64,000 bases of DNA, from assembly GCA_964551735.1 (NCBI GenBank), contig CAZKEF010000006.1, positions 62,001 through 126,000 on the forward strand, read 5' to 3'. Positions 44,808-53,229 of this stretch are shown here, piece by piece. Position 1 is the first letter of the stretch. Each line of letters begins with the position of its first letter. Position numbers and translations under genes: made by a program. This DNA comes from DAOUAT01 sp964551735. Lineage in GTDB: Bacteria > Chloroflexota > Anaerolineae > CG2-30-64-16. The notes beneath the pieces were generated by a model. It made no database searches. It saw nothing but the letters and a program-made list of their open reading frames with translations, and was not told where the DNA came from.

Positions 44808-44825
44808 TCCTGCCAGTTGACCGAT
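44792..44825. promoter_or_regulatory. Palindromic operator candidate over the DUF3090 promoter
   Basis: ATCGGTCAA (44792-44800) and TTGACCGAT (44817-44825) form a perfect nine-base inverted repeat with a 16-base centre. It spans the -10 box and expected start site, the classic position for a repressor. Confidence 0.5.
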
Positions 44826-44840
44826 TTACGGAGTGTAGAT

Positions 44841-45353
44841 ATGGCGAACACGATTGTTGAATTGGATCCCGTCGCCCACATCACTGCGGGAGCGATCGGC
44901 GCACCCGGCCACCGCACTTTCTTCATCCAGGCAGAAAAAGCCGGCGACATCGTCACGCTGCTGTGCGAGAAAGAGCAGGTGCAGGCCCTGGCCGACGCCG
45001 TTGACGAGATGGTGCAGAACCTGGAAGATGAGCTCGGCGTGGCTAGGCACGGGAACGTGAAAGTGGATGAAGCCGTCATGGCCATCAAAGAACCGGTGGA
45101 TCCCCTGTTCCGCGTCGGCGCGATGGGCCTGGGCTACGACGCCAACCGCGACCGCATCCTGCTGGTGGCGCAAGAAACGTTGGATGAAGAAGAGGAACGC
45201 GACCCGTTGGAAGCGCGCTTCTTCGCCAGCCGCGCGCAGATGCAGGCGCTCAGCGCGTATGCGCGCGAGGTGGTGGGCAAAGGCCGGCCGCCGGAGCACG
45301 TGGCGCTCCAGGCCGAAGCGTATGTGCGGCGCAATGGGCACGGGAACGGGTGA
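44841..45353 (+). CDS. DUF3090 family protein
   Basis: A 170-residue protein of the DUF3090 family, common in Actinobacteria and Chloroflexota. IVELDPVAHITAGAIGAPGH, RTFFIQAEKAGDIVTLLCEK and EQVQALADAVDEMVQNL are the family's conserved N-terminal blocks; the C-terminus is LEARFFASRAQMQALSAYAR then CXXC-free. No enzyme activity is established for the family as far as I know. GGAG eight bases before ATG 44841 decides the start. It is transcribed from its own promoter and closed by an intrinsic terminator. Confidence 0.85.
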   Translation: MANTIVELDPVAHITAGAIGAPGHRTFFIQAEKAGDIVTLLCEKEQVQALADAVDEMVQNLEDELGVARHGNVKVDEAVMAIKEPVDPLFRVGAMGLGYDANRDRILLVAQETLDEEEERDPLEARFFASRAQMQALSAYAREVVGKGRPPEHVALQAEAYVRRNGHGNG

Positions 45354-45396
45354 GGGTAGGCAACGGATAGGGGCGGATAAACGGATAGTTATCCGG

Positions 45397-45428
45397 ACGG
45401 CTCGTCTCATTATGAGGCGAGCCGTTTT
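45397..45428 (+). terminator. Intrinsic terminator after the DUF3090 gene
   Basis: ACGGCTCGTCTC and GAGGCGAGCCGT pair around ATTAT, with one G-T wobble, followed by TTTTCATT. It lies 43 bases past the stop codon. Confidence 0.85.
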
Positions 45429-45499
45429 CATTGCGCTGATTAAGCCAATCGTCCGCGCCCCTACGTTTCCCCGCATCAACCTGTGGTACACTCCTCCTC

Positions 45500-45534
45500 A
45501 TCATTCGTCGTCCGTCGTCCGTCATTCACCGTCC
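45500..45534. repeat. Heptanucleotide tandem repeat tract (GTCGTCC-type)
   Basis: Units GTCGTCC, GTCGTCC, GTCATTC, ACCGTCC follow one another at seven-base spacing, ending 11 bases before the DUF255 ATG. The period is the same as at 27828-27862 and 46929-46966 while the unit sequence differs. Confidence 0.7.
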
Positions 45535-45545
45535 CGGAGCCACCC

Positions 45546-47675
45546 ATGACCACTCAGCAAAACCAACCCAACCGCCTGGCCCACGAGACCAGCCCCTACC
45601 TGTTGCAGCATGCGCACAACCCGGTCGACTGGTACCCGTGGGGGCCGGAGGCGCTGGCCCGCGCCGCGGCCGAAGACAAGCCGATCCTGCTCAGCGTGGG
45701 CTACTCCGCGTGCCACTGGTGCCATGTGATGGCCCACGAGTCGTTCGAGGACCCCGAGACCGCCACGCTGATGAACGAGTGGTACATTAACATCAAGGTG
45801 GACCGGGAGGAGCGGCCCGATATTGACGCGATCTACATGGAGGCAGTGCAGGCCATGACCGGCCACGGCGGCTGGCCCATGACCGTGTTCCTGACCCCGG
45901 ACGGCAAACCGTTCTACGGCGGCACCTATTTCCCGCCGGAACCCCGCTACAACATGCCCAGCTTCCGCCAACTGCTGCTGGCGATCAGCGACGCGTGGCG
46001 GGATCGGCGCCGCGAGCTGCTGGCCGCGGGCGACCGGCTGGCGGACGCACTGAACCGCACCGCCGCGCTGCGACCCGCCGATACACCGCTGTCCCTTGAT
46101 CTGCTGGATCGGGCTGTGGCGCGGCTGTTGCGCGGGTTCGACCGCGTTGAGGGCGGGTTCGGCGGCGCGCCCAAGTTCCCCCAGCCCATGAACCTGGACT
46201 TCCTGTTGCAGCACTACGCGCGCACGCACGATCTGGCCGCGCTGAACGCGGTCACCTTCACCCTGACCAAGATGGCGGCCGGTGGCATCTACGACCAGCT
46301 CGGCGGCGGCTTCCACCGCTATAGCACCGACGACGAGTGGCTGGTGCCCCACTTTGAGAAGATGCTCTACGACAACGCGCAACTGGCCCGCACCACCCTG
46401 CACGCCTGGCAGATCACCGGCGAGCCGCGCTTCCGCCGCGTGGTCGAAGAGACGCTGGACTATGTGCTGCGGGAGATGACCGCGCCCGAGGGCGGATTCT
46501 ACAGCACGCAGGACGCGGACAGCGAGGGCGAGGAAGGCAAGTTCTTCCTGTGGACGCCCGCCCAGGTGGTCGAGCTGCTGGGCGCTGAGGACGCGCGGCT
46601 CTTCTCTGGCTACTTCGGCGTGACCCCGAGGGGCAACTTCCGCGAGGGCGGGCCGGGCGCCAACATCCTCCACGTCCGCCGCGAGCTGAACGTCGTCGCC
46701 GCCGACCTCGGCGTGACCCCCGACCGGCTGGCCCAGGCGGTCAAACGCGGTCGCCGCATCCTGTTCGAGGCCCGTGAGCGCCGCGTCCGCCCTGGCCGCG
46801 ACGACAAGTTGCTGGCCGAGTGGAACGGCCTTATGCTCCACGCCTTCGCCGAAGCCGGCGCGGCCCTCGACCGGCCAGACTACGTCGAAGCGGCAACGCG
46901 CGCAGCAAAGTTTGTACTGACCGAGATGGTCAGCAGTCAGCGGTCGGCGGTCAACAGTCAGTTGTCAAAAGCTGCCCCTTCGTCCTTCATCTTTCGCCTT
47001 TATCGCACCTACAACGCCGGCCGCGCCCACCTCAACGCCTACCTGGAGGATTACGCGGCGATGGCGCTGGGGCTGATCGCACTCTACCAGGCAACCTCGG
47101 AGCTGCGTTGGCTGGAGGCCGCGGCCGGCCTGGCCGAGACCATCCTGGCGCAGTTCCGCGACCCCGACCGCCCCGGCTTCTTCCAGACCGCGGACGATCA
47201 CGAGGCGCTGATCGCACGGCGCAAGGATTTCGTGGACAGCGCGGTGCCTTCGGGCAACTCCCTGGCGGCCGAGCTCTTCCTGCGGCTGGCGGTGCTGCTG
47301 GATCGGCCCGCGTACGTCGAGCACGCGACCGGCATCATGGCGCTGATGGCCGACGCCCTGGGCGAGCAGCCCGCCGCGTTCGGCCGGCTGCTGTGTGCGC
47401 TGGATCTGCACCTGAATCCCGGCGTGGAGATCGCGATCATCGGCGACCCGGCTGCGGCGGACACGCGCGCCCTGCTGGCCGAGGCCCGGCGCCCCTTCCT
47501 GCCCAACAGCGTCCTGGCTGCGGCCGCGCCCGGCGACGCCGTCGCGGCCGCGTTCGTGCCGCTGCTGGCCGGCCGCGGGCTGGTGGGCGGCAAAGCCGCC
47601 GCGTACGTGTGCCGGAATTATGCGTGTAACCTGCCGGTGACCGAGCCGGGGGTGCTGCGGGAGCAGTTGACGTAA
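45546..47675 (+). CDS. Thioredoxin-domain protein DUF255 (YyaL/SPATA20-like)
   Basis: A 709-residue protein. N-terminal DUF255 thioredoxin-like domain: ETSPYLLQHAHNPVDWYPW, GYSACHWCHVMAHESFED with a C-X2-C redox pair, IKVDREERPDID and GHGGWPMTVFLTPDGKPF. The rest is the (alpha/alpha)6 barrel with FPQPMNLDFLLQHYART, LGGGFHRYSTDDEWLVPHFEKMLYDNAQL and FYSTQDADSEGEEGKFFLW. Length is usual for the family, whose function is uncertain. Near residue 461 about 22 residues (SSQRSAVNSQLSKAAPSSFI) do not fit the family and are encoded by a repeat tract. GGAG lies seven bases before the ATG at 45546; in-frame codons upstream run through a repeat. Confidence 0.9.
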   Translation: MTTQQNQPNRLAHETSPYLLQHAHNPVDWYPWGPEALARAAAEDKPILLSVGYSACHWCHVMAHESFEDPETATLMNEWYINIKVDREERPDIDAIYMEAVQAMTGHGGWPMTVFLTPDGKPFYGGTYFPPEPRYNMPSFRQLLLAISDAWRDRRRELLAAGDRLADALNRTAALRPADTPLSLDLLDRAVARLLRGFDRVEGGFGGAPKFPQPMNLDFLLQHYARTHDLAALNAVTFTLTKMAAGGIYDQLGGGFHRYSTDDEWLVPHFEKMLYDNAQLARTTLHAWQITGEPRFRRVVEETLDYVLREMTAPEGGFYSTQDADSEGEEGKFFLWTPAQVVELLGAEDARLFSGYFGVTPRGNFREGGPGANILHVRRELNVVAADLGVTPDRLAQAVKRGRRILFEARERRVRPGRDDKLLAEWNGLMLHAFAEAGAALDRPDYVEAATRAAKFVLTEMVSSQRSAVNSQLSKAAPSSFIFRLYRTYNAGRAHLNAYLEDYAAMALGLIALYQATSELRWLEAAAGLAETILAQFRDPDRPGFFQTADDHEALIARRKDFVDSAVPSGNSLAAELFLRLAVLLDRPAYVEHATGIMALMADALGEQPAAFGRLLCALDLHLNPGVEIAIIGDPAAADTRALLAEARRPFLPNSVLAAAAPGDAVAAAFVPLLAGRGLVGGKAAAYVCRNYACNLPVTEPGVLREQLT
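46929..46966. repeat. Heptanucleotide tandem repeat tract inside the DUF255 coding sequence
   Basis: Units GTCAGCA, GTCAGCG, GTCGGCG, GTCAACA, GTCAGTT and a partial GTC, in exact seven-base register. With the adjoining pyrimidine-rich segment to about 46998 it forms an in-frame insertion in the DUF255 gene. Confidence 0.8.
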
Positions 47676-47721
47676 CACAATCCGCTGGATTGTGTGCGCA
47701 ATGCAATCCAGCGGATTGCGC
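47675..47721. repeat. Double palindrome between DUF255 and otsB
   Basis: ACACAATCC-GCT-GGATTGTGT is a near-perfect hairpin, followed by GCGCAAT ... ATTGCGC enclosing CAATCCAGCGGATTG. The cores CAATCCGCTGGATTG and CAATCCAGCGGATTG are reverse complements of each other, so the same 15-base word appears in both directions. It lies between convergent genes and could stop both transcripts. Confidence 0.7.
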
Positions 47722-47737
47722 GACAACCGGCTGAGAG

Positions 47738-48553
47738 CTACCTATCCCGCCGGGCAAGCCGGCTGAGCCAAGCGCGCGCGGCGCGCGGCGATGGCAGGCA
47801 GCAGTGGGCCAGAGTCGCCCTGGGCTGCGCGGTCACGACTGCCGCCAGGCCGCCCTGCGCCCGGATGACGGCGAACGCTTTCTCGTCCTTGTCGTCGTCT
47901 CCCACGTAGACGGGCAGCGCGCCCTCCCAGGGAAAACGCTGGAGGAGATGCGCCACGGCCAGCCCCTTGTCGGCCAGGGCGGGCGCGATCTCCAGGAACT
48001 TGTGCCCCCCCAAGAGCTGAAAATCCCCCTCATCCCGCGCGGCCAACGCGACGCCAGCCAGCTCGCGCGCCCGCGCCAGCACCGTCTCGGCCTCTGCTTC
48101 GGCTGCAAAGCGCGCGTGCAGCGCCAACGACCACCCCTTGTCCTCCAGAAAGAAACCGGTCCTGCCCGCCACCAGCCCCGCCCATTGGGGCTTCAGCGCC
48201 GCCAGCGGGGGCCGCACCCGGTCATATTCCAGGCGGGCGATCCGGCGGCCGTCCGCCAGGCGCAACTCGATGCCGTAGGCGCCCGCCAGCAGCGCGCCCG
48301 GCACTGGGATGAGTTGCTCTAGATGATCGAGCCGCCGTCCGCTGATGAGAGCAACGCGTATGTGGGGCGCAGCGACCAGGCGCGCCAGCAAACGGACTAC
48401 GGCGGCATCGGGCGTCGGGTTCTCCGGCGTGGGTGCGAAATCGGCCAACGTGCCGTCGTAGTCCAGGAAGAGTTGGAGCCGGGGCGCGGCCGTCAGGGAC
48501 GCCCGGATCGCCGCAGCGGTGCAGGGGGGCAGTAGGGTGGGCATCCGCTTCAC
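47738..48553 (-). CDS. otsB: Trehalose-6-phosphate phosphatase
   Basis: A 271-residue HAD-type phosphatase. Motif I LFLDYDGTLADFAPTP contains the nucleophile and acid Asp, motif II is VALISGRR, GALLAGAYGIELRLADG is the OtsB cap entry, and motif IV YVGDDDKDEKAF binds Mg. It removes phosphate from trehalose 6-phosphate. Its ATG overlaps the TGA of the preceding GT4 by four bases. It is the last gene of the trehalose operon. Confidence 0.93.
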   Translation of the reverse strand: MKRMPTLLPPCTAAAIRASLTAAPRLQLFLDYDGTLADFAPTPENPTPDAAVVRLLARLVAAPHIRVALISGRRLDHLEQLIPVPGALLAGAYGIELRLADGRRIARLEYDRVRPPLAALKPQWAGLVAGRTGFFLEDKGWSLALHARFAAEAEAETVLARARELAGVALAARDEGDFQLLGGHKFLEIAPALADKGLAVAHLLQRFPWEGALPVYVGDDDKDEKAFAVIRAQGGLAAVVTAQPRATLAHCCLPSPRAARAWLSRLARRDR

Positions 48554-49800
48554 CTTACCTGGGCGGGCACGCGCGCGAGCAAGGGCGCGATATCCTCTCG
48601 GAAGATAGCGTCCCAGGTGTAGCGCGCTCGCACGCGACGCCGCAGCCGGTAGACCGGATCGCCCTCCAGCCGGGCCAGGATCCGGCGCGCGATCTCGTCG
48701 GGGGGATCGTCCGGCTCGAACAGCAGCGCCTCATCCGCGGCCAGCTCGACGGCCGCGGGGATGGGGGTGCATGCAACCGGCAGGCCAGCCAGGCCGGCCT
48801 CCAACACCGGCATCGCAAACCCCTCGCGATGGCTGGGCATGAACAGCATGTCGCTCAGCCGGTAGAGCTCGCCCACGACGCTGGCGTCGAGGAACAGCGG
48901 CGTGCTCGGAGCTGGCCCCGCCTCGAAGACGAAGGCCATTTCCGCCTCGACGCCGAGCTCCCGCCGCCGGTCGCGCAGCGCCTCGAAGTAGGCCATACTG
49001 GCCGAGTCATGCGGATCGGGCGGACCGGTCAGCACGAGCTTGGGCCGGCAATCGAGCCGGGCCAACGCGGCCACCACCGCCAGCGCCAACTCGATGTTCT
49101 TGGCGCGCGTCACCCGTACCGGCATCAACAGCACCGGCGCGCGGTCATAAAGGCCCAAACGCTCCGCCAGTTCCGCTCCTTGCGGCGACAGACCGAGCTG
49201 CTCTCGGGGCTCCACGCCGTTGTAGATCACCTGAATCTCATCCGGCGGGCAGCCGAAAAGCGTCGCCAGCTCGTGCTGCCGCTGGGCCGAGACGGCCACA
49301 TAGGTCACGTCGGATCGGCTCTGGCGGAGCAGATCCCAGGGGTAGCGAGGGAAAACCGCCGAGCGGGAGCTGGGGCTGGTCCAGGAGAAATCGTGGCCCC
49401 AGGCGATGCAACCGGGCAGCTCGCCGGCATCCAGCATGCGCCACAGGGCGGCGGTCAGGGCCAGGTTGAAATGCTTCGAGAAGATGTTATGCACGATGAC
49501 GACGTCAAACCGGGTCACATGTGGTGTCAGCGCCGCGCGGATTTGCGCGACCTGGGACTCAAAATCCGCTGGCACGCGGCCCTCCCTCAGCGCCGAGGGC
49601 GTCGCGGCCACGGAATCCAATTCGGGGACGTGAATAAACTGCGCGCCGGGTGGATACGCCGAGCCATCTCCCCGGCCGGCAATCACGGTCACCGGATATC
49701 CCGCGCGGCGCATGACCCGCACATGGCTGGCCATCACCGCTTCAACGCCACCGATGATCGGCGGCGACGTGTAGTGCAAGATGGCAATTCTGGGTTTCAT
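48550..49800 (-). CDS. Glycosyltransferase family 4 inside the trehalose operon
   Basis: A 416-residue GT4 enzyme. IAILHYTSPPIIGGVEAVM is the N-terminal phosphate-loop-like start; DVVIVHNIFSKHFNLALTAA and AWGHDFSWTSP lie in the acceptor domain; APVLLMPVRVTRAKNIELAL opens the donor domain, and FMPSHREGFAMPVLEAGLAG carries the late Glu motif. ATG 49800 is preferred because it follows the otsA stop without overlap and has GGGGAG upstream. It sits between otsA and otsB with coupled translation, so it may act on trehalose, trehalose phosphate or a related compatible solute; trehalose synthase of the GT4 TreT type is another possibility. Confidence 0.8.
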   Translation of the reverse strand: MKPRIAILHYTSPPIIGGVEAVMASHVRVMRRAGYPVTVIAGRGDGSAYPPGAQFIHVPELDSVAATPSALREGRVPADFESQVAQIRAALTPHVTRFDVVIVHNIFSKHFNLALTAALWRMLDAGELPGCIAWGHDFSWTSPSSRSAVFPRYPWDLLRQSRSDVTYVAVSAQRQHELATLFGCPPDEIQVIYNGVEPREQLGLSPQGAELAERLGLYDRAPVLLMPVRVTRAKNIELALAVVAALARLDCRPKLVLTGPPDPHDSASMAYFEALRDRRRELGVEAEMAFVFEAGPAPSTPLFLDASVVGELYRLSDMLFMPSHREGFAMPVLEAGLAGLPVACTPIPAAVELAADEALLFEPDDPPDEIARRILARLEGDPVYRLRRRVRARYTWDAIFREDIAPLLARVPAQVR

Positions 49801-49819
49801 GATGTTCGGCGCTCCCCGG

Positions 49820-51340
49820 TTACAGATGAAGTTCATTGATCGCAGATAGCTGCTGGCACAACCAGTCTCGAATATCTGCGCGCTCGATAATCCACTGCAA
49901 CCGTGACAATCGTTCCGACCGCTCGGTCGGGGGCATGCTCAGCGCCTGGTGCAGCGCTTCCGCGGTAGCATACACATCGCAGGGCGAGATGATGATGGCG
50001 CCAGGCTCCAACTGTTCGCGCGCGCCGGCGCGCTCGGAGAGGATCAGCACCCCATCCCGTTGGTTGACGATCGGCCCCTCCTTGGCGACAAGGTTCATGC
50101 CATCGGCGATCGCGTTGATAAGCAGGACATCGTAGAGCTGAAGCGCGGCGATGCCGCGGGCATAGTCATCACCCACCAACAGGCGCACCGGCTCCCAATC
50201 GCTGGCGCCGTAGCGCGCGTTGACCCGGCCGGCCGCGGCCATCAGCTCATCCAGGTAGGTTTGATACTCATCCACCCCCAGCCGGGAGGGCACCAGGATC
50301 GCGATGAACACCACCTGCCTGCGATGCTCCGGGTGGTTCGCCAACAGTTCCTCGAAGGCCTGGAAGCCGCGAACGATGTTCTTGCTCGGCTCCATGCGAT
50401 CAATGCGGAGGATCAGGCGCCGGTCGCCGATCATCTCTGCCAGCGCATGCCTGTGTGCTGCGACCTCAGGGGACGCCGCAGTCTGGCGCAGCGCAGCCAC
50501 GTCAATGGAGATGGGAAAAGCGCGCACGTGGGTGCTGTGGTTGCGGTGCCAGATCCGGCCGCGCCTGAAGTTGACATGCGCCTCCGGCAGCAACGCATCG
50601 CAGGTGCGGATGAAGTTCTGCGCATCCTCCAGGGTCTGAAACCCCAGGATATCGGCCGCGCACAGGCCATCCAGCACGGCATGGCGCATGGTGGGCGGCA
50701 GGATACGCCAGTATTCGGGGCCGGGCCACGGGATGTGCGTGAAGTGCAGCATCGCGGGCCGCAAACGCCGCGGAAGAAGCGAGCGCAGGGTGCGCGGCGC
50801 CAGATAGAGGTGATAATCCTGGAACATCACCAGGGGGCGGCCGCCTACGATGCGCACCCGGTTGGCAATAGTGGTGGCGAACTGCTGGTTGAGCACGGTG
50901 TAGCCGCCGCGCCAGGCCTGCCACGTATTCTGCCCGATAATCGGCGTCCGCGGCACATCCCACATGGAGTGCTGAAGGAACCAGAGGAGCGGATTGGAGA
51001 TGACGTTGTAGTAGCCGTCATAGGCCTCAGGCTCCGGGGTTAAGAACTCCAGGTGCAAGGGCAGGTCGCTGCCCGGCAGATGAATCTCGCCCGCGCGCCA
51101 GGCGACATCGCTCTCGCTGGCCGCGCACGCGACCCAGGTGGCCGAAGTGTGCGCGCACAGCCCCAGCAGCGCCGTGACGAGACCCCCGCCGCTGCGCTGA
51201 AAACGAACACCGCCATCATCCGTGGCCTCAAAAGTCACAGGGCCGCGGTTTGAGGCGATGATCAGCGGCCGGTCTCGGAACAACTCGGCCTCCAGAAACT
51301 CGCACGGTCTCAAGGCCTGTGTTTCGGTAGCATCGTGCAT
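49820..51340 (-). CDS. otsA: Trehalose-6-phosphate synthase (GT20)
   Basis: A 506-residue GT20 enzyme. LIIASNRGPVTFEATDDGGV is the N-terminal donor-binding region; VMFQDYHLYLAPRTLR and HFTHIPWPGPEYWRILPP carry the conserved His and Trp-Pro; LILRIDRMEPSKNIVRGFQAF holds the Arg/Lys pair for phosphate binding and DGMNLVAKEGP the catalytic Asp/Glu region. It joins a UDP- or GDP-sugar to glucose 6-phosphate. The N-terminal extension of about 25 residues is longer than usual. Second gene of the operon, 12 bases after the GH63-like gene. Confidence 0.92.
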   Translation of the reverse strand: MHDATETQALRPCEFLEAELFRDRPLIIASNRGPVTFEATDDGGVRFQRSGGGLVTALLGLCAHTSATWVACAASESDVAWRAGEIHLPGSDLPLHLEFLTPEPEAYDGYYNVISNPLLWFLQHSMWDVPRTPIIGQNTWQAWRGGYTVLNQQFATTIANRVRIVGGRPLVMFQDYHLYLAPRTLRSLLPRRLRPAMLHFTHIPWPGPEYWRILPPTMRHAVLDGLCAADILGFQTLEDAQNFIRTCDALLPEAHVNFRRGRIWHRNHSTHVRAFPISIDVAALRQTAASPEVAAHRHALAEMIGDRRLILRIDRMEPSKNIVRGFQAFEELLANHPEHRRQVVFIAILVPSRLGVDEYQTYLDELMAAAGRVNARYGASDWEPVRLLVGDDYARGIAALQLYDVLLINAIADGMNLVAKEGPIVNQRDGVLILSERAGAREQLEPGAIIISPCDVYATAEALHQALSMPPTERSERLSRLQWIIERADIRDWLCQQLSAINELHL

Positions 51341-51352
51341 GCTGTTGCCTCC

Positions 51353-53134
51353 TCACGAACGCAGCTCGCCTAAGCCTGCCGCCTGTGTCGCTTGAACAGC
51401 CAGGTCAATGAACACGGCCGCTGTCCACCCGAACATGGCCGCGGCCTTGCCGGGCGGCGCACCCGTCTCAGCATTATAATACTCGTACATGCCGGGCTGA
51501 GTGTTGATCAATTCCAGGGTCTTCTGAGCCAACGTCTTGGCCAGCGAAATCTCACCCACTTGGCGCAGCGCCTCCACGAAAATGTAGTTGATATTTGCCC
51601 AAATCGGCCCGCGCCACATCGTTCCAGGATCGAACTTAGGATCATTGCGCGCCACCGTCGGTAGAACGAACTCGCCCCAGAAACTGGCCGGGTTGGTCAA
51701 GTGGGCCAGGAGGCGATCTCGGATGTGCGCCGGCAGTTGGCCTGTCCACAGCGGATAAAGGTTGAAGGGCGTGGAGACCGAGATGGGACGGTTGTCGTGC
51801 AAGGCTCGGAACAAGCCAGCCGGCTCATCCCAAAAATCCTCGATCATGCGCCGCGTGATGGCTGCCGCGCGGCGCCGCCACATCGCGCCTTCCTCGGCCA
51901 TGCCCAACGCTTCCGCCATCAACGCCAGGGAGCCCATCTGGACGCAAAGGTAGGTGTTGAGGTCGGGCGACTCGACAGGCATCCCCTCATCCCACAACGG
52001 GCTGTCATCCAGGCCGGAGGAGTACGGATGGTTATACTGCACCAGCCCATCCGCGTCATCATCGTTCATGGCGAACCACCAGGCGTTCCAGCGGACCAGC
52101 GGCACGTAGATCTCCTGCAGGAAGGCCGGGTCCGGCGCCATCTCGTGCAGCTTCATCGCGGCCCAGGCCATGATGGGGGGCTTGGTCACCTCGGCGCGCA
52201 GCGGATGCTCGATGCTGCTGATGACGGCCTCATCGTACACTGCGTCCGGGATCATGCCATCGGGCAATTGGCAGTCTAACATGGTTCGCAACTGATCCTG
52301 GGCCAGCACAGGATTCACATGGCGCAGCGCCAGTGCGTGGAAGCAGGCATCCCAATTCCACACACCCACATATTCCACTTTGGAGGGCATTACGGCTTCA
52401 TGGCGCACGTGCCCCGATGGCCCCACCAGGTTGCTGCCCATCACCCACCAGGCGTAGTAGTACTTGTCCCGATAGCGGTCGAGCACCGGCGGCACGCGGT
52501 CAAACCAGTCCACCCAGCGCGCCTCCGCGGCCGCCAACGTCTCTGAAAAAGGCCCCGGCGCGCCATCCAGCGCGAGATCGGAGCGGATATTGAGATGGAT
52601 CGCGACATCATTGCCTCCATCCACGACGAACTCAATCAGGTAAGCCTCACGCTCCAACCCTAACTCGTTGCGGAGCACCGTGCCGTTGGTGCGATACGCC
52701 AGATTGCGCACGCCGCGCAGTGATCCTCCATCAGGATCGTGCTGCCACATCTGAGTGCTGACACGGAAGCGAATCCCTGTGGGAACGCCGGGCATCCCCA
52801 CCGCCAGCGTGTCACCCTTGCGAAACGCGATGGTGAACGTGCCGAGCCGGGTCTCGAAGACGAGGGCATGGGGATAAGTCGTCAGGCGATAGGCCAGGGG
52901 CATCCCGTCCTGATCAATGAAGCAAAGATCCTGGATATAGGGGGGGCGAAAGCGGTAGGTGTCAATCCCCGGCTGGATCGCGGTCAAACGCTCGGCCAAC
53001 TTGATGTACATCCGATCGCTGTCAACGTGCTTGAATAACAAGAGGCGCGAACCCCGATCGCTGAAGGGCGCCTGGGTGATATCAATGGCATCTTGCAGGC
53101 TGCGCAGTGCAGCATGGTTTATGTTCAAGGGCAT
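51353..53134 (-). CDS. Glycoside hydrolase of the GH63/GH37-like (alpha/alpha)6 barrel
   Basis: A 593-residue cytoplasmic enzyme. An N-terminal beta-sandwich (to about 215) precedes the catalytic barrel with YYAWWVMGSNLVG, YVGVWNWDACFHALAL, NHPYSSGLDDSPLWDEG and RGPIWANINYIFVEAL. These match GH63 and related mannosyl/glucosylglycerate hydrolases and trehalases; the likely catalytic acids are the Asp pair in SSGLDDSP and a Glu near GMYEYYNAETGAPP. GGAGG lies ten bases before ATG 53134. As the first gene of a trehalose operon it may degrade trehalose, a glucosylglycerate-type solute or a product of the GT4. Confidence 0.78.
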   Translation of the reverse strand: MPLNINHAALRSLQDAIDITQAPFSDRGSRLLLFKHVDSDRMYIKLAERLTAIQPGIDTYRFRPPYIQDLCFIDQDGMPLAYRLTTYPHALVFETRLGTFTIAFRKGDTLAVGMPGVPTGIRFRVSTQMWQHDPDGGSLRGVRNLAYRTNGTVLRNELGLEREAYLIEFVVDGGNDVAIHLNIRSDLALDGAPGPFSETLAAAEARWVDWFDRVPPVLDRYRDKYYYAWWVMGSNLVGPSGHVRHEAVMPSKVEYVGVWNWDACFHALALRHVNPVLAQDQLRTMLDCQLPDGMIPDAVYDEAVISSIEHPLRAEVTKPPIMAWAAMKLHEMAPDPAFLQEIYVPLVRWNAWWFAMNDDDADGLVQYNHPYSSGLDDSPLWDEGMPVESPDLNTYLCVQMGSLALMAEALGMAEEGAMWRRRAAAITRRMIEDFWDEPAGLFRALHDNRPISVSTPFNLYPLWTGQLPAHIRDRLLAHLTNPASFWGEFVLPTVARNDPKFDPGTMWRGPIWANINYIFVEALRQVGEISLAKTLAQKTLELINTQPGMYEYYNAETGAPPGKAAAMFGWTAAVFIDLAVQATQAAGLGELRS

Positions 53135-53187
53135 CAGTCGTTTTCCTCCTTCCGCTATGGAACTTACCATAGCAGCGACTTGCCCTC

Positions 53188-53193
53188 ATTATA
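53188..53193 (-). promoter_or_regulatory. -10 box of the trehalose operon promoter
   Basis: A perfect TATAAT on the minus strand about 54 bases before the GH63 ATG. No convincing -35 box at 16-18 bases; a TTGACA occurs too far upstream, so an activator or alternative -35 contact may be needed. Confidence 0.45.
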
Positions 53194-53229
53194 CCACATC
53201 AATCGGATAGTTGTGATTTTGCTATTATG

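Noticed and set aside
44817..44840. Alternative upstream start of the DUF3090 gene
   Set aside because: It would begin inside the right arm of the operator palindrome, without a ribosome-binding site; ATG 44841 has GGAG at good spacing and fits the family.
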